From NCBI GenBank assembly GCA_916610825.1, contig OU744452.1:7410021-7474020 (forward strand): a DNA stretch of 64,000 nucleotides. The letters run 5' to 3'. Position numbers and translations under genes: made by a program. This DNA is from Haliclystus octoradiatus (lineage: Eukaryota; Cnidaria; Staurozoa; Stauromedusae; Haliclystidae). Positions within the stretch are counted from its first letter, which is position 1. Every line of letters starts with the position of its first letter. Shown one piece after another: positions 33,706 through 44,861 of this stretch. Under the pieces are notes generated by a model. That model did no database searches. It was not told the origin of the DNA and was given only the letters and a program-made list of their open reading frames with translations.

Positions 33706-36700
33706 TCATTCTTTATTCTCTAAAGATGTTGTTAATTTGTCTTTTAATTCGTCCATTCTAATTTCAGCATATTGTTTATCGCTTGGTGTTGGTTGAAATA
33801 TATTATTTAATTGACCATAAAATACCCGGCGAATCTAAACAGATAATTTAAAAGTAGATGAAAACAGGGATGAATTAGCTCAGATGGCGAGCAGCCGCGA
33901 CTTTGGATCTGATCATATACCTGATCGACTGTGGTTCAAACACCCAAAGGTCAACTAACGATAGCGGACAGAATGGTTCAGAGGGAATTGAATTGTGAGT
34001 AGATGCGGTGAATCGTTGTGCATTGACAATTGACGCACCTCTGCCATGAAATCTGTTGCAATTTGCGGCTGACATCAATAAAGAGTATTTATAATAATTG
34101 CTCTTAGCAAAAAGAGGCACTCATCTAGAATTAGAAGAGTATTACGGGCGTCTTTGATAGGGCGATACCATCTCAATTACGTTTTCAAGCACTGTTGATT
34201 GGAAAAGGTTAAGGGGAACATTAACCCTAGTACGCACTGGTGTAAATATGGCATTACATTTATTACGGTATTCTGAACTAACATCTGACTTTAAAAATAA
34301 TATGAAAGTGATTTTTATATACACATATAATAACCCTGTGAATAGTTGCTTATTACTTCCTAAATGACGATAACCTACAAACCTAATTCTTACATGGTGC
34401 AACCCATCCCAATAGAGACAATGGGGGTCTTCTGGGGAAGAATCCACGATGTTTATCAATAAATAGGGAAACAAAATAATTCGTCAATCAGGGGAACCTA
34501 GATCAAAATTTTGATCAAAACAAAAAATAAGTATGGCAAACCAAAGAGGCAATACCATGTCCATATTGGTTACATTGCCAAAATATATAGAACTACTGTA
34601 TACCAAGTTTTGAATATCGTATAATAGTTTTGTTAGGTCTTTATTAATTTATTCATTAAGTATGCTAGTTTTATCTATTCAAAGATTTTAAATTGTAATT
34701 TACATTGTTTAATATAAATTCATTGCTTAAATTAAAAAAAATAAATTAACAAACTGCGCGAATCATAAAATATCACTTTAATCACCTGAGAGCTTGAATA
34801 ATAATTGAAATTCTGGTAACATCTTTCTTGTAAAAAATAGTTCATGAGTTCATGAAAGGCACATGAACTGTTCATAAATGTGAAATCTCTCAATTTTTAA
34901 AGTATTCATTAACTTTCCATGAACTTTTCATGGCAATTCATGACCTTTTCATGACCAGTTCCAGGAGGTTAGAGAAAACTCAGAAGAAAACTTATATTTT
35001 TCTGGGCTTCAAAAGTCAATCAAGATTCCACTTTCAAAAAGTTCAAATAGGTCAATAGGTTACACAAGGCTAGATTTTGTCTATTTTCTATAAATGAAAC
35101 ACTGCAACTCCAGGTTAATTCGTTGAAATTGGTCATTGATATTTTTCAATCCTGGGTAGCTCCAGATTGATATGTTTTTTGAATAATAATAAATGATGTA
35201 ATAACTTTTCCCAGTATTTCAATAATTTAATATTTTATTAAAGTAGTAGGCCTACTTGTAAATTCCTTTTCAAAAGTTGGAAATTCCATTAATTTACAAT
35301 TTGCAGGCTCTTTAAACGGAAATATATAATCAATTGCAGGAACAGATTTACTTTGTAGACAAATGTCGTTCTACTCATTATATGACTTACCGGTGAAAAT
35401 ACATGGTCGGATTCTCCAAGCTTGCTGAAGTCAGCAAACAAGGTAATGTATATTGCACTGGCTGAAAAATTGAAAAAAAATCATCATCAGGGAGAAAGAA
35501 ATTTAGTGTAGGCCTACAGTAGAAATTTAGTGTAGGCCTACAGTAGAAATTTAGTGTAGGCCTACAGTAGAAATTTAGTGTAGGCCTACAGTGAAACATG
35601 TATATAACAGCCAACCATATTATCTGCAGATAACTTGACTACTATATGCAGGTGACTTTTATATACAGTGATGATTCAAATTCAATGGAAAATCAATTCA
35701 ATACATCGTTAGAGTGACCACTATATGCATGTGGCCTTTATATACAGTGATGATTCGAATTCAATGGAAAATCAATTCAATACATCGTTAGAGTGACCAC
35801 TATATGCAAGTGGCCTTTATATACAGTGATGATTCGAATTCAATGGAAAATCTATTCAAGACATCGCTAGAGTGACCACTATATGCAGGTGGCCTTTATA
35901 TACGGGGATGATTCAAATTCAATGGAAAATGCTAATTCAATTCAATTCAATTCAATAACTTTATTTGAATGTCAATGTCTTTAGCTTTACAAAACTAATT
36001 GGAGACACTATAATATTTAAAGTAACAAATTTTTATATATATATAACTGAATAAAATAAAATAAAAAATAAAAATAAGTAAATCAAGTAATAACAATAAT
36101 AAATTAAATTGATTAACAACTATAACATTCATAGTAAGAACTTGCAAAGATTATATATATTTTTTATATATATATATTTTTTTTTAAACTAGTTGACATG
36201 TCTTTAATTGACATAAACTACAGCAATTTGTGTTATTATCAAGCAGGCTTGAAATGTTTGTTTTTCTTACATTCATCTTGAAACATTCTAAACTTTGTTC
36301 TTTCTTCAAATCTGGACAAAGAATAGACCAGATGTACGGGCCTTAATATCTGATTGAATGTTTGCCATATTGGACTTATTATAAACAGGTATTTTAAATC
36401 ATTATTTCGAAGGCTATAATCTACATTTTTTGAACAAAATATCTCATTTATGCAATTTGATTCTAACATCTTGTTTTTAATTTTGAACATAAGTATTGCA
36501 ATATCTTGTAATCTGCGATTAAGTAATATTGGTAGATTCGATTTTAAAAGAAGCTGTTCATATGATTCAGAAGTAGATAAGTAGATAATGAGCAATGCAC
36601 GTTCCTGTACTTTTTTTTATCTTTCTCATATCAGATGCTTTACAAAAATTCCAATTTTTGACTAGCCACTCGGTATAAATTTTTCAGGTGCTTAGAGAAT

Positions 36701-39700
36701 GTAAGTTTCTCATCGAATGTAACTCCCAATATTTTTATGGAACCTGTTTAATTTATCTTCTTATCATCTATTTGAAGTTTGTTATTTTGCAAATTTTCTT
36801 TGTCAATGTTACTTGGGTTGATGGTGAATGATTGGAGCTTATCAGGGTTTGCCAGAAGTAAGTTGTCTATGTACCACTTTGGTGCTATTTCCCCTTGCGT
36901 TTTAAGCTCTGCATCGACAATTGCAGCATTACTTCCTTTGACATATAGTTGATGATCATCAGCATAGGCCTACATAGTTAGAATAGAGTATGTTACTGAA
37001 TACGATATGTCGTTTTGAAACATATTCTAGAGAAGAGGTCCGAAAGCAGTGCCTTGGGGACATCCTCTAACCATACATTTCCATTCACTTTTATTTTGAT
37101 GAATCTTTACTCTATTAAGCCTTTTGTCGAAGAATAATCGTATTAGATCTAGTGAATTACGGTCAAATCCGTAGGTCTCAAGTTTCTTAACAATCAATGG
37201 GTGGTACAATGAATCGAATGCCTTGCTCATGTCAGTTGACAATACAGTCACTAGTTTCTTATTATCAACCACTAGTTTCCAGTCTTCAATTAGTGTTAAC
37301 GGAGCAGTTTCACAGCTATGCATTCTTCTGTATGCTGTCATCTTCTTATAAAATGTCGGATCGTAATGATTTATAATTTGAGTACTTAGCATCTGTTCAA
37401 ATACTTTGTCGATACAAGTAAGAGATGTGATGGGAGGGTAGTTCTTTTCAATTCCCTTGTCTCCAGCTTTGAATACTGGGGCCCATTCTCCCATTTTCTA
37501 TGACTTCGACCATTGTTTAAGCTTTATGCAGTCGTTATAAATATTTGTTAATGAATTTGCTATTCCATAAGTAATCTTTTTAAGAAGTTTCGGAGGTAAT
37601 CCATCATCCCATCCGCAGGACTTTCTACGGTTGATTTTCTTAAATGCGTTGCCCACTTCTTCAGGTGCAAGCTCAAAGTCAAAGCAAGTTCCGTCATAAT
37701 TAGCTTTAATATCTTTAACACTTCTGTGGTTATTAAGTGTCTCCTCTGCTAAATTATTGATTCGATCTACTCCTACATGATCAGCTGCTGTGGTAAAATA
37801 GTTTGCTAACTTTTCTGCTACTTCCGTTTGATCTTTTATTGTTGCACTGTTCCTGGATTTAAGTATTATGCTATTCAAGACATCATCGCTATAGTGAATA
37901 CTATAGGCAGGTGGCCTTTATATAAAGGGATGGTTCAATAGAAAATGCTATTCAAGACATCGCTAGAGTGACCACTATACGCACGTGGCCTTTATATAAA
38001 GGGATGGTTCAATAGAAAATGCTAGTCAAGACATCGCTAGAGTGACCACTGTATGCAGATGGCCTTTACATTCAAGGATAATTCAATAAAAATGTTATTC
38101 AAAACATTGCTAGAGTGACCACTATATGCAGCCAGCCTTTATATACAGGGATGATTTAATAGAAAGAGTGCCAGTCGTGTCATCGAAAATGCACATCGTT
38201 GAAAGGTCACATTGTCGAAAATTCATGGAAAAATTTTCAACGATGTGCACTTTCGATGATGTGCCTCTTTGACAATCTGCGCTTTTGACAATGTGCAGTT
38301 TCGACAAAACGACGTGCAAATTGATGCACATCGTCGAAAATGTTCAAAGATCAAATTTATGCAATACCGGAAAAGGAGAAATCCAACCTATTTGTCGAAG
38401 TGAATTACATCCCCTATGGTTTACTAAGTTTACTTGAATCATATTCCGTGAAAATCAACACATTTGGATTATGTCGTACAATCATGAAAAGTAATTATCT
38501 TCAAGAAAGGTAAACATATCCTCTGGCTCCAGTTTAAAAAAAATATTGTCATTTATCAAATCTAAAATACAAACATCAAATTTAAAACTATATTTAATAA
38601 CCAACATATTTGTCAAAGTGAACCCTAAACTAAATTTATAAAAATCCAATTCCAGCGCTTTTGGATTATACAATGTTTTCATAAGTAATAAAAGTTACAG
38701 ATAAAGTAAGCATATCTCTGGCTCAAATTTAGATTCATAGTCAGTTCAATTTTCCGTTTTACAGATCTAGCTATCTGCTTGAAATCATTTGTAAATTTCA
38801 TTGCGGAGCATATTTACGAAAAATGAATGAATGAATATAATTATTTTAATCAAATAATTATTAGACATAATAACATAATTGTAGACACCCCTTGAGCACA
38901 AGCAGTTGTTTATTAGGTCGTCTATCAGTAAACTGAAAAATTTGATATGTTTTGTCCTGCGATTCTGACCACACTGTTCTAAGTTATGGCCATCTATTTG
39001 GATATCTAGACTACAGGAAAAGAAGTAGATTTTGCATCCAAATTGATGTGGACTGAAAACGAACGTTTTAAAATAGGCATATATCTCATTATACACAGTT
39101 CTTTCTAAAACCTTTGAAGATGAGTTCATTAATGATATTGGTCTGTAGTTGGTGAACACGTGTTTGTTGCCTGATTTGAAAAGCCGTATGACTTTTGAAA
39201 TTTTGAAAGACTCAGATATGTAGCCTGATTGTAAGCAAACATTTATCAGGTGTGTTAGTAGGCCAATTATTTGATCTTTGATTGACTTCAGACAAAAATG
39301 GGATATCCCATCTAGACCATGGCTTGACTTTGGTTCGAGATTATTGATTATTTTGGATACAGCTGAAAATGTAACAGGTTTGAATGTAAAACAATGGACC
39401 ATGTTAGATGGAAGATGCTTTATAAAATCATTAGCGGGCTCACATTTCTTAGCTAAATTTGGTCAAACATTTGAAAAGAAAGAATTAATTTCCTCTTCAG
39501 TATCTTTTGTATCTTATTTTAACTAAGCGGATGTTAAAAAAATTTGGATAACAATTTGTTTATTTTTCTTCCTAGTTTTGACATTTATGGCACGCCAAGA
39601 AATTTGACATCATATGCACAATTTTAATAAAAATGTTTCCAATACATCCTACACGAAAATGATTTACTCTAGTGTGAATTCCAGAATCAAATAGCTACAG

Positions 39701-42700
39701 GCAAAGTAAGACAAAACTTTTCTTTTTGTAATATGAAATATGAAATAAAGATTGATAACTATTTAAGAGTTTTAATTAAGTACTCTCAAAGATGTTAGAC
39801 GATTTCGGATAATTTATACTGTAGGCCAATTATGTTAAAAATCCATGATACTATTACCCTAAAATAATTACAATATCACTGAGTCAGACACGAAAAACTG
39901 AAATGTTTTGTTTACTCCACAGCGTGACACTTGATTGATTACAAAATCCTTTCGTATGTAAAACAGAAATAGCTAATTTGCATATTTGGCAGGAATATTG
40001 CTCCTTTCTTCAACGTCATCCTTCAAATCTGCGTGTCTGACTGACAGAAAATATTCGGACTTTTACGATCTAAGCACATTAGTCGGCATTTCAAAGCATA
40101 TGTCGTAATGATCATTTAATCAAAGAAGCTGTGTGACCGCCTACCCTTTGTAATCGACACTTCACACCATGTGAAAATTTGAGGTCGCTGTTGTCAATAT
40201 TTAGTCATGCGTGTTGACATGTTTTATCGCATGCGAGAGCAACCAATTTACATTACATGATGATTATAGATTTGGAATGAATATATAAAAGTTTTAAAAT
40301 AAGTATATTACTTGTGTTTTATGTCTAGTTATGTCAGTCAGACACAAACTGCTTCGGAGGGGTCAGTCAGACACAAGAAACAATTGTTTATTGCCTTACC
40401 TATTTTGAAAGTACTTAATAAATGAATAATATTTGTGAAGCATAATATTATCATAACATGATGAGAGCAATTTAGTTTTCCTTTATGCCAACACTCTCTA
40501 TCTGTAAGAAATAATAATTGATCAAACTTTGCGTGGGTGTTGATGCTCTAGGCCTATTCAAATATATCTTCTGGTGTGTCAGTCAGACACGATGGAATCG
40601 CCCAGATAGGGACCGCGTCATTGCCCATTCGCGTTCAAATAAATTGGGATGATTGGGGGAGGGGTGTTAAATAGGAAATGTCTTCACGGTATGCGCCTTT
40701 GACAATTTGATGTCACAGCTAAGTGCCACCTACCCCACGTCATGCAAAATATTCAAAGGTATGGTAACACTGCAGGTGTCGCACGAAACCGAGAATGATG
40801 GCACGATATCATTAGATGTACACCATTCAAACTTGAAAAACATACGTTTGGCTTTTTATAAGAAAAAGTTTATATTATGAACATATTTATTCACAAATCC
40901 ATGTCTCACAAAAAGCAAACGATCACTTCAAACCCTCAAAAGTCCATGCAATCTAGACTCATCATTTACGGCTGTAGCCTACGCTTGCCAGACTGAAAAG
41001 ATTGTCTCATGCGTGCCGGAGATGCTTTTCAATCCGTAGATTTGAGTGCCCAGGAGAGGGGTGGGGCAGCGAAAAATTTGCGCATTTTACTGTCATAAAT
41101 TATCTAATTTGTTGGTTATTATGCATGCATGATTTCGACATTTCGACTGACCACGATTCGACTTTTCGCTGTTCATAGTGTTACTCAATTAATACAATAA
41201 AAATCAGAGTTGATGAAGTTTGCGACGGCCCAGTGGTTATCTCTCCTTACTGTTTTGCAAAGGGTCGTCGGCTCAATCCCAGCACCAACCAAAACATGTT
41301 TCCTTTATTTTGTTTTCTTCTCCTTCAATAATAATGTTTTAATTTGTTTTTATTATCATGCATCAATGTAAAACTAATTGTTTGAGATAGTTTTACATTC
41401 CAACAGCAGTTTTCGAGTCAAAAATTTACAACTGAAGTGGTTGTTTTGTATTTACGGAATACTCAGAAATTGTTCCCGTCATCTCGCGATTTTCGCGCCA
41501 TGAAAACTATACTGCACACGAAAAACCACAAGACTCGCCGGATTGACGATTTAGATTACGTAAACTTAAGAGAAGTGCCATTCTGACAAAAATATTACGA
41601 AATTCTATAAAAAAATAACATGAGAACACAGACAGTAAAGTAGAATTTCTGAACCCAAAAAAAATTATAAAAGCAACAAACGCGCGCCTGAGAATCCAGA
41701 CCGGACAAATACCCGCCTGAGAACTCAGGTGCATACAACACATATTTCAGTCTGATATGCTTGAAGATGAAAGGAGCGAATATTGCACGAATTGCACCTC
41801 CTTTCTGGAATACCGATAAAATGTGGAAATTTATGAAAATATATGTGAGAAGTACACACGTACGCACATACACACGTACGCAAGTATGCAGTTTACAGAC
41901 ATTGAGTTTTGGTGGATTTTTGAACTTAGAAGTTTCTCATATTTTGAAGAAATTTTTAGAATTAAAAATGGATTTATTTATATTAAAATGAATTATGTTT
42001 AGAAACAAATTATCTCACAATAGTTAGTTAAATCAAAATAACGTATATACTCAACTTAACCGCTTTCAGGTGGTTCATTGTTTAAAACCTGATTAAACTT
42101 CGCGGTTTTCAAATATGTAAAATCATCGCACGCAGTGATATTATTGTCACGCAATGCGATATATTATATATATACGGCAAATTGACTAGGAAGATTGTTG
42201 CTTGCATGTTAGTTTACGAAATTATAGTGTTTAATATTTTAATTATCGCATTTTAAATAACTTATTTCTTATTTTCCGCATATAATGGACTATCCCTGGA
42301 TCGAAATCACCGTTTATCAGATGATATCGCGTCTAATTGATATCAACCGCAACTAGCATCAGAGCATGACAGTAGTTTAGGAGATTACAATCAAAAGAAA
42401 AGATTGCATAAAAACAATTATTCGATTTTCTATAACTTTAGTCTAAATTATGTAGGCCTACTTGATATTTAACTTTCAAATGATTTATACAAATGCGTCT
42501 TTTCAATTACTATTTTTAACAAAGCCATTTTCTTTGAATATAATACATAATATGAATTAAATCAGAATAAGAATGTTATTGAACAATACTGTAGTATTTA
42601 ATTATTTTGTTATTGCTGATCCACACAGCGTTAAATTAATCAAATCATCAGCAATATTAAATCCGATCGTATGGCTATGTCATCGTTTTAGAGGAATTAC

Positions 42701-44861
42701 AAAATCTGATTTGAATGGCAGAGGCCAAAATACCGTGGATTAAACAAAGCAGGCCTAAATTAAGGAGGATGAAATAGTATTTGAGGTTCATATCAATTAG
42801 ATCCAAATACAGGTTCAATCAATAACATTCTGATACTAAATACGTTATTTCAATGTTATTATATTCAAAGAAAATGGCTTTGTTAAAATAGCAATTGAAA
42901 AGACGCATTTGTAAAAAATCATTTGGCAGTTAAATATTAAGTACATAGCTTAGACTAAAGTTATAGAACGTCCTATAATTATATTTGCGCAATGCTTTTC
43001 TTTTGATTGTAATTTTAGTGTGAATATATCGCAGTGCGTGACAATAATATCACCGCGTGCGATGATTTTACATATTTGAAAACCGCGAAGTTTAATCAGG
43101 TTTTAAACAATGACTTCCGCGCTTCCGCGCTTCCGCGCTTCCGCTGTTTAGACCCACCGCACAGACACACACTGAATGAGTTTAAGTAACTAGGACACTA
43201 AGGTCCTAAGGACGTATTCACTTTGTGATATTTGAGTTAATTAGTTAATTATTAACTATGTATTTTTTACTGTTATTCACCTTGCTGTTATTAATAAAAT
43301 TCACTTCACGTGTAACAGTTGCCGAGGAGTCTTCTCTGTATTTACTCAATACTCTGAATAAGTTACAAGCTAACGGGCCGAGATGGCAAATAAATCGGCA
43401 GATAAAATTAAAATCACTGATGTGGTGCCACCATTTAGTGGAAAGGGTGATATCGCGGAATGGTGGAAACGTTTTGAGAGCATAAGCGATATCAAAGAAT
43501 TGACGGAGAATGACACAGTGGCGATATTACCATTGCTGTTACGGGAGTCAGCCTTTTTGGTTTATGATAAATTACCAAGAGAAACAAAACGCAATATAAA
43601 TGCTGTAAAGGGACGTATGCTTGAAGCATTTGCATTGTCTAAATATGCAGCCTGGGAGAGACTCAAAACCAGAAAATTAGAGCGTGGAGAAAATGTGTAC
43701 GCATACCACGCTGAAATGCAGAAGTTAACAGACTTGGTTGGTACGGACGTTGCTACTGTGGCTTTCGTTGTGGGACTGCCAGGCCAAATTGGATCGCAAA
43801 TTCGGCCAAATGAATTTTCATCAACTGATGCTTTACTGACGTTTACTAGAAGATTAATGGAATCTGAAGTTTCTCAAAGTGAAGAAGTTGTTGCTGTTGG
43901 CGATTATTCAGGTCAACAAAACAACAGCAGATCAAGTATTGATTTCACTACGGTAAAATGCTATGTGTGTAAAAAGATGGGTCATTTCGCGAAGAAGTGC
44001 CCAAATCGTAAAAAAGATGGCAAAGATGTGAAATGTTTAAAATGTGGAAGTTTTGGTCATTTTACGTATGGGTGTGCAGTTATAAAGTCGGAAAACGAGA
44101 TGGGGGCTTCAGCGCATGTGGAGCCAACTGTTGTCCCCCAATAATGGCAAAGTTATTGTCCTGCTCCGTGATTATTAATGACTATGATTGCTCAGGAATC
44201 AATGCCTGACGTTTTCTTATACTTTAAAAATACTTTTTTTATATTTTTTATTATAGTTTATTGGATGCTATATATAACGATAACATGATATGATGTTATA
44301 CATATATATATATATATACTTTTTATTTTTAAATTTCATTATTACTTGAGTGTGTTGAGATTTAGTAATCTCGGAGGGATGTGATATTTGAGTTAATTAG
44401 TTAATTATTAACTATGTATTTTTTACTGTTATTCACCTTGCTGTTATTAATAAAATTCACTTCACGTGTAAAAGTTGCCGAGGAGTCTTCTCTGTATTTA
44501 CTCAATACTCTGAATAAGTTACACACTTGATTGGTAAGCAGAAAAATCCTAGATTCTGTAGTAGTATCGTTTAATTTTAGGCCTATAGGCTATCGTAATC
44601 TAATCTTTATATCACTTCTACCTATCATACTATTAGGCCTATAGATTCCTGGAGCCAATCTGGCATTATCTCAACAAGCCAAAACTTACCGACGCAGACT
44701 CCGATTCCAATGTATTTTATATGCTTTTGGTGCTTTGGAAAAACGAAAGGTTCAGCTAAACTAGGATCATTCTTTATTTGCTCTTCAACGATTTTGCGTC
44801 CATGTTCAATTTCTGCTTCATGTTGACGAAAGCCACGAAGCCAGGATTTATAATCAGACAT
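33706..44861 (-). CDS. Small single-pass membrane protein, three exons, 123 residues
   Basis: Exon 1 is 44861-44690 (ATG to CGTCG|GTAAGT), exon 2 is 35461-35391 (TTTTTCAG|CC to CACCG|GTAAGT) and exon 3 is 33834-33706 (TGTTTAG|ATT to TGA). Phases agree: exon 1 leaves one base, exon 2 supplies the other two (a GCC Ala codon) and ends on a codon boundary. The N-terminus is charged (MSDYKSWLRGFRQHEAEIEHG). A hydrophobic segment at about residues 50-67 should cross a membrane once. The C-terminal 50 residues are polar and end TSLENKE. There is no signal peptide. The size suits a mitochondrial or ER membrane microprotein, but I recognise no family. The introns are 9.2 kb and 1.6 kb, full of repeats. 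It shares a promoter region with TYMS and converges on the VOC gene. Confidence 0.7.
33868..34200 (+). mobile_element. tRNA-derived SINE, copy 2
   Basis: The head has TAGCTCAGATGG (A box) and GGTTCAAAC (B box). The body has CATGAAATCTGTTG and GCGGCTGACATCAATAAAGA, then GATAGGGCGATACC. It lies in intron 2 of the small membrane-protein gene, opposite to its transcription. Confidence 0.8.
34201..35390. other. Intron 2 sequence
   Basis: Intronic. At 34840-34960 the word TTCATGA/TCATGAA recurs many times within about 120 bp; otherwise I see nothing to name. Confidence 0.5.
35497..35592. repeat. 24-bp tandem repeat containing GTAGGCCTAC
   Basis: Four copies of a 24-bp unit, each carrying the 10-bp palindrome GTAGGCCTAC. 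It sits about 35 bp upstream (in transcription direction) of the exon 2 acceptor of the small membrane-protein gene, where the branch point would normally lie. Confidence 0.85.
35640..35934. repeat. Minisatellite, left part
   Basis: Units of about 85-90 bp with GTGACCACTATATGCAGGTG, CTTTATATACAG and a GATGATTC block. The same unit resumes at 37869-38160 on the far side of a LINE, showing that the LINE was inserted into the array. Confidence 0.85.
35935..37868 (-). pseudogene. CR1-like LINE, 5'-truncated, inserted into the minisatellite
   Basis: From the right, the - strand reads RKSCGWDDGLPPKLLKK (RT start), then KNYPPITSLTCIDKVFEQML, then VLSTDMSKAFDSLYHP, GCPQGTAFGPLL and YADDHQLYV. A C-terminal region at 36239-36595 (RRLQDIAILMFKIKN) follows. 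Frames change at about 37495, near 37027, and again before 36595. The 3' end is a short TTGAA repeat (35935-35955), the self-priming type of tail seen in CR1-group LINEs. ATGCT at both junctions may be the target duplication. The endonuclease is missing. Confidence 0.85.
37869..38160. repeat. Minisatellite, right part
   Basis: Four units of the array seen at 35640-35934, each with ATTCAAGACATCGCTAGAGT and a GACCACTATA block. The units next to the LINE are shorter (about 80 bp). Confidence 0.85.
38161..38345. repeat. Short inverted CGATGTGCA repeats
   Basis: TGCACATCGT and ACGATGTGCA alternate, interleaved with TTTCGAC and GTCGAAA, over about 180 bp. These can pair into several alternative hairpins. 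The origin is unknown. Confidence 0.6.
38380..38735. repeat. Diverged direct duplication
   Basis: Blocks ATTTGTCGAAGTGAA...TTTGGATTAT...AAGTAA...CATATCCTCTGGCTC near 38389-38530 recur as ATTTGTCAAAGTGAA...TTTGGATTAT...CATATCTCTGGCTC near 38608-38730. This gives two units of about 200 bp. Confidence 0.6.
38785..39510 (-). pseudogene. CR1/L2-like LINE reverse transcriptase with an internal deletion
   Basis: The - strand reads SKIINNLEPKSSHGLDGISHF, then TNYRPISLMNSSSKVLERTVY and FSPHQFG, the first blocks of the reverse transcriptase. It then jumps straight to IDGHNLEQCG...IKFFSLLID, which lies after the catalytic motif in the related copy at 6373-6930. The palm with the catalytic Asp residues has been deleted, so the piece is dead. 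Confidence 0.8.
39511..41221. other. Intron 1 sequence with recurring GTCAGTCAGACAC words
   Basis: No gene. CAGTCAGACAC or close forms appear at about 39883, 40336, 40362 and 40580, with CTGACTGACAG near 40040. They are too irregular to call a tandem array. Confidence 0.4.
41222..41295 (+). repeat. tRNA-like sequence, probably a SINE head
   Basis: CGGCCCAGTGGTTA resembles a D-arm/A box and CGGCTCAATCCC a B box, about 35 bp apart. The acceptor arms do not pair well, so this is not a good functional tRNA. A degraded tRNA pseudogene or SINE head fits better. Confidence 0.35.
41296..42075. other. Intron 1 sequence
   Basis: No gene seen. TTTTCGCGCC at about 41490 is an E2F-like word without a supported gene beside it. 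Confidence 0.4.
42076..43108. mobile_element. 1-kb foldback element with long inverted arms
   Basis: The outer 90 bp at each end (CATTGTTTAAAACCTGATTA and its inverse) are inverted copies containing AAATCATCGCACGC and ATATTATTGTCACGCA. Further inside, 42430-42550 pairs with 42855-42975 (AAAGCCATTTTCTTTGAATA against its inverse). The arms together span nearly the whole element, with a short middle. There is no coding region, so it is non-autonomous. Confidence 0.8.
43112..43144. repeat. CTTCCGCG tandem repeat
   Basis: Four 8-bp units of CTTCCGCG, the last imperfect. It abuts the 1-kb foldback. Confidence 0.8.
43224..43367 (+). repeat. 5' LTR of the gag-only element
   Basis: 144 bp, TGTGATATTTGAG ... 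AATAAGTTACA. The short size is typical of miniature LTR elements. Confidence 0.9.
43383..44144 (+). CDS. Retrotransposon gag with two CCHC zinc knuckles
   Basis: 253 residues, intact, starting 15 bp after the 5' LTR. The first 150 residues resemble the capsid-like region of Ty3/gypsy-group gag (FSGKGDIAEWWKRFESI, then WERLKTRKL and VGLPGQI). Two zinc knuckles follow at 193-206 and 218-231, each C-x2-C-x4-H-x4-C, which should bind RNA. The stop is followed by about 235 bp of AT-rich sequence and then the 3' LTR. No frame after it resembles pol. The intact frame and near-identical LTRs suggest recent movement by a helper. Confidence 0.9.
   Translation: MANKSADKIKITDVVPPFSGKGDIAEWWKRFESISDIKELTENDTVAILPLLLRESAFLVYDKLPRETKRNINAVKGRMLEAFALSKYAAWERLKTRKLERGENVYAYHAEMQKLTDLVGTDVATVAFVVGLPGQIGSQIRPNEFSSTDALLTFTRRLMESEVSQSEEVVAVGDYSGQQNNSRSSIDFTTVKCYVCKKMGHFAKKCPNRKKDGKDVKCLKCGSFGHFTYGCAVIKSENEMGASAHVEPTVVPQ
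44380..44523 (+). repeat. 3' LTR of the gag-only element
   Basis: Matches the 5' LTR except for one base (AAAGTTGCC instead of CAGTTGCC context near 44471). Confidence 0.9.

Larger units (their letters stand above)
43224..44523 (+). mobile_element. 1300-bp gag-only LTR retrotransposon (TR-GAG type)
   Basis: Two 144-bp LTRs (43224-43367 and 44380-44523) begin TG and end CA and differ at a single position that I can find. The whole is flanked by the 5-bp duplication CACTT (43219-43223 and 44524-44528). Between them lies one intact gag frame and no protease, reverse transcriptase or integrase. GGAGGGA just before the 3' LTR can serve as the polypurine tract. It must depend on pol from another element. 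Confidence 0.9.

Noticed and set aside
41222-41295. A functional tRNA gene
   Set aside because: A and B box-like words exist, but the acceptor stem does not pair and no clear anticodon stem can be drawn.
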